Of a DNA stretch of 64,000 bases, positions 1-6,049 are shown in pieces (the stretch's first letter is position 1; the number at the start of each line of letters is the position of its first letter). The translations under genes and the position numbers were made by a program. Under the pieces are notes generated by a model. The model did no database searches, was not told the DNA's origin, and saw only the letters and a program-made list of their open reading frames with translations. Source of the stretch: Actinomycetes bacterium (GTDB lineage: Bacteria > Actinomycetota > Acidimicrobiia > Acidimicrobiales > Bog-793); contig JAJZBI010000002.1 of the NCBI GenBank assembly GCA_021798985.1, forward strand, positions 115,039-179,038, read 5' to 3'.

Positions 1-430
1 GGTAGAGGAACACCCACTCGGGGTGCTCAGCCGCCAGCTGGCGCGCCAGGCGCACCGCGCCGTTGGAGCCCTCCGAGCCCGGCGATTCGATGATCTCGGC
101 GCCGAAGACCTCGAGCAGCTGGCGCCGCTCGACCGAGACGTTGGCCGGCAGCACGACCTTGAGGTGGTAGCCCTTCAGGCGGCAGACGAGCGCCAGGCCG
201 ATCCCGGTGTTGCCCGAGGACGGCTCGAGCAGGACAGCACCGGGCTGCAGGAGCCCGCGCGCCTCGGCCTCTTCAACCAAGCTCAGCGCGACCCGGTCCT
301 TCACCGAGCCGCCGGGGTTCATCCCCTCGAGCTTGACCAGGATCTTGGCGTCCGGGTTGGGGCTCAGCGCCGAGATGTCGACGAGCGGCGTGTTGCCGAT
401 GAGCGAGAGGACGCCGGGATGGACCGCCAT
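1..430 (-). CDS. cysM: Cysteine synthase CysM (O-phosphoserine/O-acetylserine sulfhydrylase), 3' end beyond the window
   Basis: Only the N-terminal ~143 residues lie in the window; the gene runs off the left edge. The start is ATG at 430. The PLP-binding lysine is in GGSVKDR (about residue 45) and the phosphate-binding loop is SSGNTG (about residue 73). These are diagnostic of fold-type II cysteine synthases. It follows cysO by 10 nt on the same strand, in the order mec-cysO-cysM. In mycobacteria this order marks the CysM that uses O-phosphoserine and thiocarboxylated CysO as sulfur donor. The substrate assignment rests on that context, because the discriminating C-terminal residues are not visible here. 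Confidence 0.93.
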   Translation of the reverse strand, partial: MAVHPGVLSLIGNTPLVDISALSPNPDAKILVKLEGMNPGGSVKDRVALSLVEEAEARGLLQPGAVLLEPSSGNTGIGLALVCRLKGYHLKVVLPANVSVERRQLLEVFGAEIIESPGSEGSNGAVRLARQLAAEHPEWVFLY

Positions 431-440
431 GGTGGCCGGC

Positions 441-719
441 TCACGCCCCGCCCGCGACCGCCGGCAGGATGCTGACGACCGAGCCGTCGAGCACCTTGGT
501 GTCGAGGCCGTCGAGATAGCGGACGTCGTCGTCGTCGACGTAGACGTTGACGAAGCGGTGCAGCGTCCCGTCTTCGGTGAGCACCTGGCCGGACAGGCTC
601 GGGTGCGCCCGTTCGAGGCCCTTCAGGACCTCGCCGACGGTGTCCCCCTCGACCACGACCCGGGAGCTCCCGTTGGCGGCGGCGCGCAGCAAGGTGGGCA
701 AGCGGACTTCGACGGACAC
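441..719 (-). CDS. cysO: CysO sulfur-carrier protein (ThiS/MoaD fold) with an extra C-terminal Ala
   Basis: The protein has 92 residues, the usual CysO size. Conserved blocks are LHRFVNVYVDDDDVR (about residues 53-67) and the C-terminal SILPAVAGG. The diglycine tail is normally activated to a thiocarboxylate that CysM uses to form a CysO-cysteine adduct. The frame continues one codon past Gly-Gly (GCG, Ala) before TGA, so the mature diglycine would need trimming. The start is GTG at 719, two bases after a GGAGGAG Shine-Dalgarno, which is tight spacing. It lies between mec and cysM in an apparent operon. Confidence 0.93.
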   Translation of the reverse strand: MSVEVRLPTLLRAAANGSSRVVVEGDTVGEVLKGLERAHPSLSGQVLTEDGTLHRFVNVYVDDDDVRYLDGLDTKVLDGSVVSILPAVAGGA

Positions 720-755
720 GGCTCCTCCGAGGGCTGGAGCGAAATGTTGACTAAC

Positions 756-1187
756 TCACTCAGATTCTAACCGAGGCGCCTCGAGGATCGGCTCCTCGCC
801 GATCGTCCCGTCGACGATCCGGTAGGAGCGGACCGAGGCGAGCTCATGGCGCAGCGAGACCAGCACGTAGTGCCAGGTCGGGTCGGGCGCCTGGGCGACG
901 TCGGTCGGCGAGGGGTAGGGGTCGGTGTGGGTGTGGGAGTGGAAGACCCCGATGACCGCTAGCCCCGCGTTCTCCGCCTCGCGGTCGGCCCGGAGGTGGG
1001 CACGGGGATCGACCGTGTAGAGCTTGGCCGACGCGGCGACGTTGGTCGTCGGGACACAGCGCGTGACCGCCGAGCCGTCGGGCGGGCCGACGAGCAGGCC
1101 GCAGCCTTCTTCGGGATAGCACCCGAGGCAGTGCGCGACCATCTCGTCGATCAGCGCGCTGGAGATCACGACACCCGGTCCATCCAT
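756..1187 (-). CDS. mec: JAMM-type zinc metallopeptidase Mec+ (CysO-cysteine hydrolase)
   Basis: The 143-residue JAB1/MPN/Mov34 metalloprotease has Glu in PEEGCG and the metal-binding HSHTHTDPYPSPTD signature (HxHx7SxxD). In M. tuberculosis the equivalent enzyme releases cysteine from CysO-Cys. ATG at 1187 (MDGPGVV) is chosen because the reading frame upstream overlaps the divergent smpB promoter and has no family similarity. It is first in the mec-cysO-cysM operon, 36 nt before cysO. Because CysO here ends in Gly-Gly-Ala, this peptidase is also the obvious candidate for removing the extra Ala (inference). Confidence 0.92.
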   Translation of the reverse strand: MDGPGVVISSALIDEMVAHCLGCYPEEGCGLLVGPPDGSAVTRCVPTTNVAASAKLYTVDPRAHLRADREAENAGLAVIGVFHSHTHTDPYPSPTDVAQAPDPTWHYVLVSLRHELASVRSYRIVDGTIGEEPILEAPRLESE

Positions 1188-1201
1188 CGGAGTGGGCAGG
1201 C

Positions 1202-1207
1202 TACCGT
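1202..1207 (+). promoter_or_regulatory. Putative -10 box of smpB
   Basis: TACCGT ends 8 nt before the smpB ATG, with no Shine-Dalgarno between. The same hexamer precedes the DUF3048 gene at 35956. It fits the leaderless pattern seen across the window. Confidence 0.4.
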
Positions 1208-1215
1208 TTCCCCCC

Positions 1216-1725
1216 ATGCCCGCGAAGCAGCGACCCCGTGCGGGCAAGGACGCCAAGCGTCCCGAGGGCCCCCGCACGGTGGCCCGGAACCGCCGCGCCC
1301 GCCACGACTACGACATCCTCGAGACCTTCGAGTGCGGGATCGAGCTGCGCGGCGGCGAGGTGAAGTCGGTCCGCGCCGGCAAGGTGCAGCTGCATGACGC
1401 CTACGCCCGTGTCGACAACGGCGAGCTTTGGCTGCATGGCGCGCACATCGCGCCCTATGAGTACTCGAGCGGCTTCGGCTGGGTCGACCCCGAACGACCG
1501 CGCAAGTTGCTGTTGCACCGCGCCGAGATCGACGAGCTCGCCGGGCGCGTGGCCCAGCAGTCGCTCACCTTGGTCCCCCTGTCGGTCTACTTCAAAGAAG
1601 GGCGCGCCAAGCTCGAGCTGGCGCTGGCACGCGGCCGGCGCCTGTACGACAAGCGCCACGCCATCGCCGAGCGCGACGCGCGTCGGGAGGCCGAGCGCGT
1701 GATCAAGGAGTACAGCGGCCGCTGA
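1216..1725 (+). CDS. smpB: SsrA-binding protein SmpB
   Basis: The 169-residue partner of tmRNA loads it on stalled ribosomes. Typical blocks are ECGIELRGGEVKSVR, the AHIAPYEYSS region, LLLHRAEI and the basic tail ARGRRLYDKRHAIAERDA. ATG at 1216 is chosen over in-frame GTG at 1192 because family members start close to this basic segment; TACCGT at 1202-1207 could be a leaderless -10 box. Its tmRNA partner is at 6050-6399. The last codons contain GCGGCCGC (1715-1722), the first copy of an 8-bp duplication, and the stop TGA (1723-1725) is also the first three bases of a mobile cassette. Confidence 0.96.
   Translation: MPAKQRPRAGKDAKRPEGPRTVARNRRARHDYDILETFECGIELRGGEVKSVRAGKVQLHDAYARVDNGELWLHGAHIAPYEYSSGFGWVDPERPRKLLLHRAEIDELAGRVAQQSLTLVPLSVYFKEGRAKLELALARGRRLYDKRHAIAERDARREAERVIKEYSGR
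1715..1722 (+). repeat. 8-bp direct repeat, left copy (target-site duplication candidate)
   Basis: GCGGCCGC lies directly before the left end of the first cassette (1723). The identical 8-mer at 4598-4605 directly follows the right end of the second cassette and is again followed by TGA. Removing 1723-4605 would rejoin smpB to a TGA at the same codon. Confidence 0.7.
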
Positions 1726-1757
1726 GTTCGCCAGCAAGGTGTGAATCTGGGTGGGAA
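1723..1757 (+). repeat. Cassette terminal repeat A
   Basis: Outer end at 1723, reading inward. Its first three bases (TGA) double as the smpB stop codon. It matches the reverse complement of 2440-2473 almost perfectly (one inserted A) and that of 4564-4597 with a few substitutions plus the same indel. Confidence 0.8.
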
Positions 1758-1768
1758 CGTCTGCCGTC

Positions 1769-1787
1769 GTATCGCAAAATGTGATAC
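1769..1787 (+). promoter_or_regulatory. Palindromic operator overlapping the -10 box of the TA module
   Basis: GTATCGCA-AAA-TGTGATAC is an inverted repeat matching at 7 of 8 positions per arm. It overlaps TACATT (1785-1790), a -10-like hexamer ending 7 nt before the GTG start at 1798. The placement fits autoregulation by the ribbon-helix-helix antitoxin, a common arrangement in type II TA operons; binding is inferred. Confidence 0.6.
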
Positions 1788-1797
1788 ATTGGCTGGC

Positions 1798-2037
1798 GTG
1801 GCACGTGCGATCTCCGTTCGACTGGACGACGAGGCTGACAAGGCCCTCAAGACGCTGGAGTCCACCGGCTTGACCCAGTCGGAGGTGATTCGCGTTGCCC
1901 TGGTTGGACAAGTCCGCTCCCGGCGCCGGAGCAAGGAGCTCGCGGCCGAAGTCGCCGCACTGGAGGCGGACGAGCACGACCGCGAAGAGATGCTGGCGAT
2001 TGTGGAGTTGATGGAATCCCTCCGTGCTGCGCGGTGA
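1798..2037 (+). CDS. Ribbon-helix-helix antitoxin
   Basis: The 79-residue protein opens with ARAISVRLDDEADKALKTLE followed by a TQSEVIRVAL helix, the beta-helix-helix layout of CopG/MetJ-type antitoxins. An acidic, helical tail probably wraps the toxin. Start GTG at 1798 is chosen because the homologous region begins there and a -10 box ends 7 nt upstream; the frame upstream runs into the cassette end repeat. It overlaps the toxin gene by 14 nt, as expected for a co-translated TA pair. The family call is firm; the specific subfamily is not recognised. Confidence 0.85.
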   Translation: MARAISVRLDDEADKALKTLESTGLTQSEVIRVALVGQVRSRRRSKELAAEVAALEADEHDREEMLAIVELMESLRAAR

Positions 2038-2341
2038 CGTCTACCGCTTTCGCCTCCCGCGCGGCGTCGGTCACGAACACCACGGCGATCGCTATGGCGT
2101 CGTGGTGCAGGCCGATGAGTTCCTTCCGCGATCGGTGGTGATCGTCGCCCCGACCTCGCGCAGCGCCCGCGCCGCCTCTTTCCGACCAGAAGCCGAGATT
2201 GCCGGCGCGACCACCCGGGTGCTCGTCGAACAGATCGGCGCGGTTGACGCGCGCCGCCTGGGTGAGCTTGCCGGACACCTTTCTCGTGAAGAGATGTGGG
2301 GAATCGACGAGGCGCTCGTCGCGGTCCTCGACTTGCGCTGA
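2024..2341 (+). CDS. MazF/PemK-family toxin (endoribonuclease)
   Basis: The 105-residue protein begins LRGDVYRFRLP, the RGD(V/I)(Y/W) opening of MazF/PemK toxins, and has the VIVAPTSRS strand where MazF carries its catalytic Thr/Ser. It ends in the helix LSREEMWGIDEALVAVL. MazF proteins cleave mRNA at short motifs; the target sequence here cannot be predicted. GTG at 2024 lies inside the end of the antitoxin gene, implying translational coupling. The inner edge of the right cassette repeat follows 98 nt after the stop. Confidence 0.88.
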   Translation: MLRGDVYRFRLPRGVGHEHHGDRYGVVVQADEFLPRSVVIVAPTSRSARAASFRPEAEIAGATTRVLVEQIGAVDARRLGELAGHLSREEMWGIDEALVAVLDLR

Positions 2342-2439
2342 AGGGGGGCCATCCCGACAAGCGCGGTTTCCCACCGGCGGGGCCGCTGTCTCCGCAACAT
2401 CGGGTGCCGCTTCAGTTCGAGTCAGCTGGGTGGTGGATT

Positions 2440-2473
2440 TTCCCACCCAGATCACACCTTGCTGGCGAACTCA
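2440..2473 (-). repeat. Cassette terminal repeat B
   Basis: Inverted copy closing the first cassette; the outer end is at 2473. It is separated from repeat C by exactly 8 bp (GCCTGCCA, 2474-2481). Its inner end can pair with CTGGGTGG at about 2427-2434 to form an 8-bp hairpin. Confidence 0.8.
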
Positions 2474-2481
2474 GCCTGCCA

Positions 2482-2515
2482 TGAGTTCGCCAGCGAGCGC
2501 TGACTCTGGTGGGAA
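2482..2515 (+). repeat. Cassette terminal repeat C (diverged)
   Basis: Shares TGAGTTCGCCAGC at the outer end and the TGGTGGGAA-type inner end with copies A, B and D, but about eight central bases differ. It is the least conserved of the four copies, so this end may be inactive. Confidence 0.65.
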
Positions 2516-2588
2516 ATCGCGGAACTTGGCCGGAGCCACGCATTCCTCGGCAGCAGGCTGTGGAATATGGAACGTCCGTTGCCCCACC

Positions 2589-3866
2589 TCAGCCCAACCG
2601 ATTCGCACACGCCGCCGCGTTCGCCGCGACCGCATTGACGAGGATGTCGGCGAAGTCTCCGGAGCTTCCTTCCAGGACGAGGCGCTCTCGTGCGGCAGCG
2701 AAGGCCTCCGGCACCGCCTGTGCCAGCTGTCGCGCCCGGGCGAGCGCCCCATCGGCGGGCAGTCCGAGCACCTTCGCCTCCCTCACCCAGGTGGAGGCTC
2801 CGATCGAGCCCACCCGATAGTGGCCGCCCACGGTCATCCCCAGCTTGACCTTGGGCCCGTGGAAGTCTGGGTACGGCAAGGCTGACGCGAGGTCGTAGAG
2901 CGGCGCGAGGCGCACGGCCCTGCCGAGGTGAAGCAGGGAGTAGTTCTTCGCGTGCGCATCGGGAGCGGCGATCAGCCAGTTGAACACGAGCGCCTCGAAG
3001 AACCGCCACAGGGCCCCGCGCCCTTCGACCCCGGAGATCTGCGACCGCAAGAGCGCAGCGATTTGCGCCGCCGAGGGGCCTCTGTCGCTCTGGTACTTGT
3101 TCGCCGGGCTCACCGCCAGCGCCTGGCAGAGATCCTCCTGGTGCACTCGTTCGACCGTCCCGTCTGGGCTGGAGAACCGATCGAACCTGGTGACCACCAC
3201 GGCCCGTTCAGAGCCGAAGGTTGCGATCGTGCTCGGCGCAGCGAGCAGGCCACAGCGCGTTGCGGCAGCAAGGCAGAGATGCTCGTTGATTTCGTGGTCG
3301 GCAAAGCCCGCGATTGCCGGCTTCAGGATCCGGTTCGTCGCTAGCGCGCCGTTGGCGCGGCCCCAGCGGCCCTCGTGAAAGACGAGCGCGACCTTGGGAT
3401 GGACTCCGGCGAGCGACCAGCGTCCCCTGCCATTGGGCGGGAGCCATGCTGCCTCGTCCTCACGCACTCGCCGGAGCTCGGCAGCGACCTCGTCGTCGCC
3501 AAGCCACTCGACCTCTCCCGACGCGTCCGCCAGATCCTCGCCGACGGTGAGGATCTGGATCGCTCCGGGAAGGTCCCGGCCGACCTGGGCCAGCAGGTCG
3601 AGGGGCCGCGTCGCCGAGACGCGGAACTGACGTGCCCAACGCTGCAGCACGAGCTCGTTGTCCGGAAGAAGGCCCCACAGATAGGGCCTGATGCGGTCGT
3701 CGGGGTGCACGGCTGCAGTCATCGGCAGGGCGCACGAGAGCGGGGTTGCTCCTGGATCGCTGCGGTAGCTGTCGTCGTAGACAAAGCTCAGCCGGTCGCG
3801 CTGGCCACGTTCCAGGGACCCGGCCAGCCGGCCCGCAATGTAGACGTCGAGTCGGTCAGTTGCCAT
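2589..3866 (-). CDS. hipA: HipA-family serine/threonine kinase toxin
   Basis: The 425-residue protein has the HipA N-terminal domain (residues about 1-105, VYIAGRLAGSLERG to the PGAIQ segment) followed by the kinase fold. Visible motifs are SLAGVHPKVAL (phosphate/ATP loop), VVTRFDR, VHQEDLCQAL, and the catalytic stretch PDAHAKNYSLLH, matching DxHxKNxS, then LAPLYDLAS for the metal-binding Asp. HipA toxins phosphorylate aminoacyl-tRNA synthetases and induce dormancy; the target here is unknown. ATG at 3866 (MATDRLDVYI) is chosen; longer starts read back through hipB. It overlaps the end of hipB by 11 nt. Confidence 0.9.
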   Translation of the reverse strand: MATDRLDVYIAGRLAGSLERGQRDRLSFVYDDSYRSDPGATPLSCALPMTAAVHPDDRIRPYLWGLLPDNELVLQRWARQFRVSATRPLDLLAQVGRDLPGAIQILTVGEDLADASGEVEWLGDDEVAAELRRVREDEAAWLPPNGRGRWSLAGVHPKVALVFHEGRWGRANGALATNRILKPAIAGFADHEINEHLCLAAATRCGLLAAPSTIATFGSERAVVVTRFDRFSSPDGTVERVHQEDLCQALAVSPANKYQSDRGPSAAQIAALLRSQISGVEGRGALWRFFEALVFNWLIAAPDAHAKNYSLLHLGRAVRLAPLYDLASALPYPDFHGPKVKLGMTVGGHYRVGSIGASTWVREAKVLGLPADGALARARQLAQAVPEAFAAARERLVLEGSSGDFADILVNAVAANAAACANRLG

Positions 3867-4122
3867 CGGCGAACTGCTCGAGATACGCGTCGAGCCGAGC
3901 TCCTGCGGCGTCATCTGTGGCCCGTACCTCCAGGGTGACCCCGAGCGTGGCAAGAACAACAAGCACCATCCCGGTCTGAACGGACGGCTTGCCCGCCTCG
4001 AGGTCAACAACCCAACGCACCGAGGTTCCGCACTCAGCAGCGAGGTGGTGCTGCGTCCAGCCCAAGGCGCGCCGCCGATCCCGAACCAAGGCAGCCAGGT
4101 CGGCGGGAGTCTTCAGTTGCAT
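3856..4122 (-). CDS. hipB: HipB-like Xre-family antitoxin
   Basis: The 88-residue protein has a helix-turn-helix of the Xre type: LAALVRDRRRALGWTQHHLA, then the recognition segment CGTSVRWVVDLEAGKPSVQ. It would bind HipA and repress the operon. ATG at 4122 is fixed by a strong Shine-Dalgarno (GAGGAGGT) 5 nt upstream. The gene overlaps hipA by 11 nt. Two copies of GCACGATCGT lie upstream and could be operators. Confidence 0.88.
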   Translation of the reverse strand: MQLKTPADLAALVRDRRRALGWTQHHLAAECGTSVRWVVDLEAGKPSVQTGMVLVVLATLGVTLEVRATDDAAGARLDAYLEQFADGN

Positions 4123-4194
4123 GCTCACCTCCTCAGAAGTGCTCGATCGGTCAGAAGGGACAATAGTGCGCGCTCCTGCCGAACCGACATTCAC

Positions 4195-4231
4195 GCACGA
4201 TCGTTCCGATTTCGGCTGTCTGCACGATCGT
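4195..4231. promoter_or_regulatory. Putative hipBA operator repeats
   Basis: GCACGATCGT occurs at 4195-4204 and 4222-4231, spaced 27 bp start to start, 64-109 bp upstream of hipB. Each contains the palindrome ACGATCGT, extended to CACGATCGTG in the second. HipB proteins bind spaced palindromes upstream of their own operon, so these are the natural candidates. Confidence 0.45.
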
Positions 4232-4245
4232 GTCGATTGGACCAA

Positions 4246-4563
4246 CGCCGTTGCGCAGCCGGCTGTCAGCCCAATGCGACGTGCACCCGCCGTCCCGGTC
4301 GCACCAGCCTGGGGCGCTGACCGGAACGGCGCATCGCCCTCCCGCTCGGCGGGTAGCCGTGCGCCATGTGGCGGCGCCAGCTCGGGCCTTTGACGCCGCG
4401 GCGGGCACGACTCATCCGCATCGTCCCTGTCGCTGGCCTGGCGGTGTCCGCGTTCAGGCCCTCACGGCAGCGCTGCAAGATCTCACGGCAGCGCTGCAAG
4501 AGAAGTGGCGCTCCTTGCCGACGATGGCACCTGACCCAGCGCAGCCGGAAGGGCAGGTCGATG
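4246..4563. other. Gene-free right part of the hipBA cassette
   Basis: No open frame here shows recognisable protein features. The one structured element is a 21-bp-period tandem duplication at 4461-4501 (CTCACGGCAGCGCTGCAAGA twice). It may be residue of a gene lost from the cassette; nothing supports a specific identity. Confidence 0.4.
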
Positions 4564-4597
4564 TTCCCACCCAGATCACACCTCGCTGCCGAACTCA
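4564..4597 (-). repeat. Cassette terminal repeat D
   Basis: Inverted copy closing the hipBA cassette; the outer end is at 4597. Very close to copies A and B (a few substitutions). It is followed directly by GCGGCCGC and TGA. Confidence 0.8.
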
Positions 4598-4605
4598 GCG
4601 GCCGC
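4598..4605 (+). repeat. 8-bp direct repeat, right copy (target-site duplication candidate)
   Basis: GCGGCCGC, identical to 1715-1722. The TGA at 4606-4608 would be the ancestral smpB stop codon if the intervening DNA is an insertion. Confidence 0.7.
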
Positions 4606-4619
4606 TGACCTCTGGCCGG

Positions 4620-6017
4620 TTAGAGCACGAGCGCCGGAACGATCGCCAGGCCGAAGGCCATCACGGCGACGCAGCAGCAGGTGGCCAGGAGGCGACGGGC
4701 GCCGCGCATGCGATGGGCCGCAGGCAGCGCCCGCGCCTCGAGGGCGAGGAGGAAGCCGAGCACCACCGGCAGCAAGACCGCATTCATCACCTCGACCCCA
4801 ACGGCGAGCTGGACGAGGTTGGTGCAGCTGAGCACGACCAGCGCCCCGAACAGATGGGCGGCGACGTAGGTCGCGTAGAATGCTGCGCTCGCCCGATCGG
4901 GGCGGGAGTTCAGGCTGTGCCGCCACCCGAGCGCCTCCGCCAGCCCCCACGACCCCGCCAAGCTGACGACGACCGCCGCCACCATCGCGGCCCCGATGAC
5001 CGCGGCCCCGACGACAAAGCGCGAACCGGCGCCGAGCTCGGGGCGAAGGGCGGCCGCCAGCTGAGTGACGCCGGACAGGTTCGGCCCGCCTCCTCGATGC
5101 CACAGGCTCGTCGCGGCGAGCAGGACGACGGTCACCATCACCACCTGGGTCACGACGGTGCCGAGCGCGGTGTCCAGGCGCTGGGCGCGAAGCGAGCGGA
5201 CCCTGAGGCCCCGCTGGATCACCGCCCCCTGCTGGTAGAAGATCATCCACGGCATGATGACCGCGCCCACGTTCGCTGCGAGCAGGTAGAGGTAGGAGCG
5301 CTGGCTGAGCGGCGCGACGCGAAGGTCGGCGGCGATGGTGCCGAGATGGGGGTGGGCGAACACCAATGCCGGTACGAAGAGCAACTCGCCGAGGCCGAAG
5401 GCCAGTGCCACCCGCTCGATGCGCCGGTATCTCCCACTGAAGGCCAGGCTGATGAGCACCGCGGCCGCGACCGGTACGCTCACACGACGGGGCACGCCAA
5501 AGAGCGCGGCCGCGGCGGCAACGCCGACGAACTCGGTGAGCAGCGCGCCCACTGCTGAGGACAACAGCGTGATCGAGGAGCACACCGCCCAGCGCGCGCC
5601 GAAGTGCTCGCGGATCAGCTCGCCGTGCCCTCGGCCGGTCACGAGGCCGAGGCGCACGGTCATCTCCTGGACGAGATACAACACGGGGATGAGCGCGAGC
5701 TCGGGCAGGACGAGCGCGTACCCCCAGCGCGACCCAGACTGCGCCGCGGTGAGGAGGGATCCCGCGTCGGTGTCCGCGAGCATCACGACGAGCCCGGGGC
5801 CGAAGGCCGCGAGCATGCCTACCAGCGCGACTCGACGGCGCCGCCAGCTACCGGACTCGGGCGCGACGAGCGCCACCTGCTCGCTCGGCGCCGCACCCCT
5901 GGATCGCACGGCCGCATTCAGCCAGCTCGCCGCGTCCGACGACAAGGACCGGAGGGCCCTGCGGGCCAGCCGGAGGTCCCGAGCCCCGCTGGCGCCAGGT
6001 GCGCCCGGCGCTACCAT
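4620..6017 (-). CDS. NRAMP-superfamily divalent metal transporter, divergent
   Basis: About 465 residues with roughly 11 hydrophobic segments in the NRAMP/SLC11 pattern. In TM1 the canonical DPGN metal site reads DAGS (LADTDAGSLL). In TM6 the canonical MPH reads MPWM (VIMPWMIFYQQ), so the sulfur ligand is kept but Asn and His are lost. Metal specificity is therefore uncertain. ATG at 6017 is preferred: the longer TTG start at 6080 would lie inside the tmRNA gene on the opposite strand. A second, different NRAMP-like protein is encoded at 38557-40173. No riboswitch is seen upstream. Confidence 0.85.
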   Translation of the reverse strand: MVAPGAPGASGARDLRLARRALRSLSSDAASWLNAAVRSRGAAPSEQVALVAPESGSWRRRRVALVGMLAAFGPGLVVMLADTDAGSLLTAAQSGSRWGYALVLPELALIPVLYLVQEMTVRLGLVTGRGHGELIREHFGARWAVCSSITLLSSAVGALLTEFVGVAAAAALFGVPRRVSVPVAAAVLISLAFSGRYRRIERVALAFGLGELLFVPALVFAHPHLGTIAADLRVAPLSQRSYLYLLAANVGAVIMPWMIFYQQGAVIQRGLRVRSLRAQRLDTALGTVVTQVVMVTVVLLAATSLWHRGGGPNLSGVTQLAAALRPELGAGSRFVVGAAVIGAAMVAAVVVSLAGSWGLAEALGWRHSLNSRPDRASAAFYATYVAAHLFGALVVLSCTNLVQLAVGVEVMNAVLLPVVLGFLLALEARALPAAHRMRGARRLLATCCCVAVMAFGLAIVPALVL

Positions 6018-6049
6018 GGAAGCGCGGCAAGGTGCCGCGAGGAACACCA

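Larger units (their letters stand above)
1723..2473. mobile_element. Transposase-less cassette carrying the MazF-type TA module
   Basis: This 751-bp unit is bounded by inverted repeats at 1723-1757 and 2440-2473. Both start TGAGTTCGCCAGCAAGGTGT at the outer end and finish TCTGGGTGGGAA at the inner end; the only difference is one extra A in the left copy. The sole genes inside are the RHH antitoxin and MazF-like toxin. There is no transposase, so it resembles a MITE-like cassette that a related insertion sequence could move in trans. The parent IS family is not recognised. Confidence 0.7.
2482..4597. mobile_element. Transposase-less cassette carrying hipBA
   Basis: This 2,116-bp unit is bounded by repeats C (2482-2515) and D (4564-4597), the same terminal repeat that flanks the MazF cassette. 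It contains hipB and hipA plus about 440 bp of apparently non-coding DNA on the right. Its right end abuts GCGGCCGC (4598-4605). No transposase or integrase is inside. Confidence 0.65.

Noticed and set aside
2427..2450. Hairpin CTGGGTGG/CCACCCAG after the MazF-type toxin as a terminator
   Set aside because: The right arm is the inner end of the cassette repeat and no T-tract follows; a chance or secondary structure is more likely.
1715..4605. Integrative element or prophage at the smpB/ssrA region
   Set aside because: No integrase, no tmRNA-end duplication and only 8-bp flanking repeats; the terminal inverted repeats fit a transposon-like cassette better.
4230..5558. 442-codon plus-strand frame spanning the hipBA cassette end and the NRAMP-like gene
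   Set aside because: It crosses a cassette boundary and is antisense to a convincing membrane transporter.
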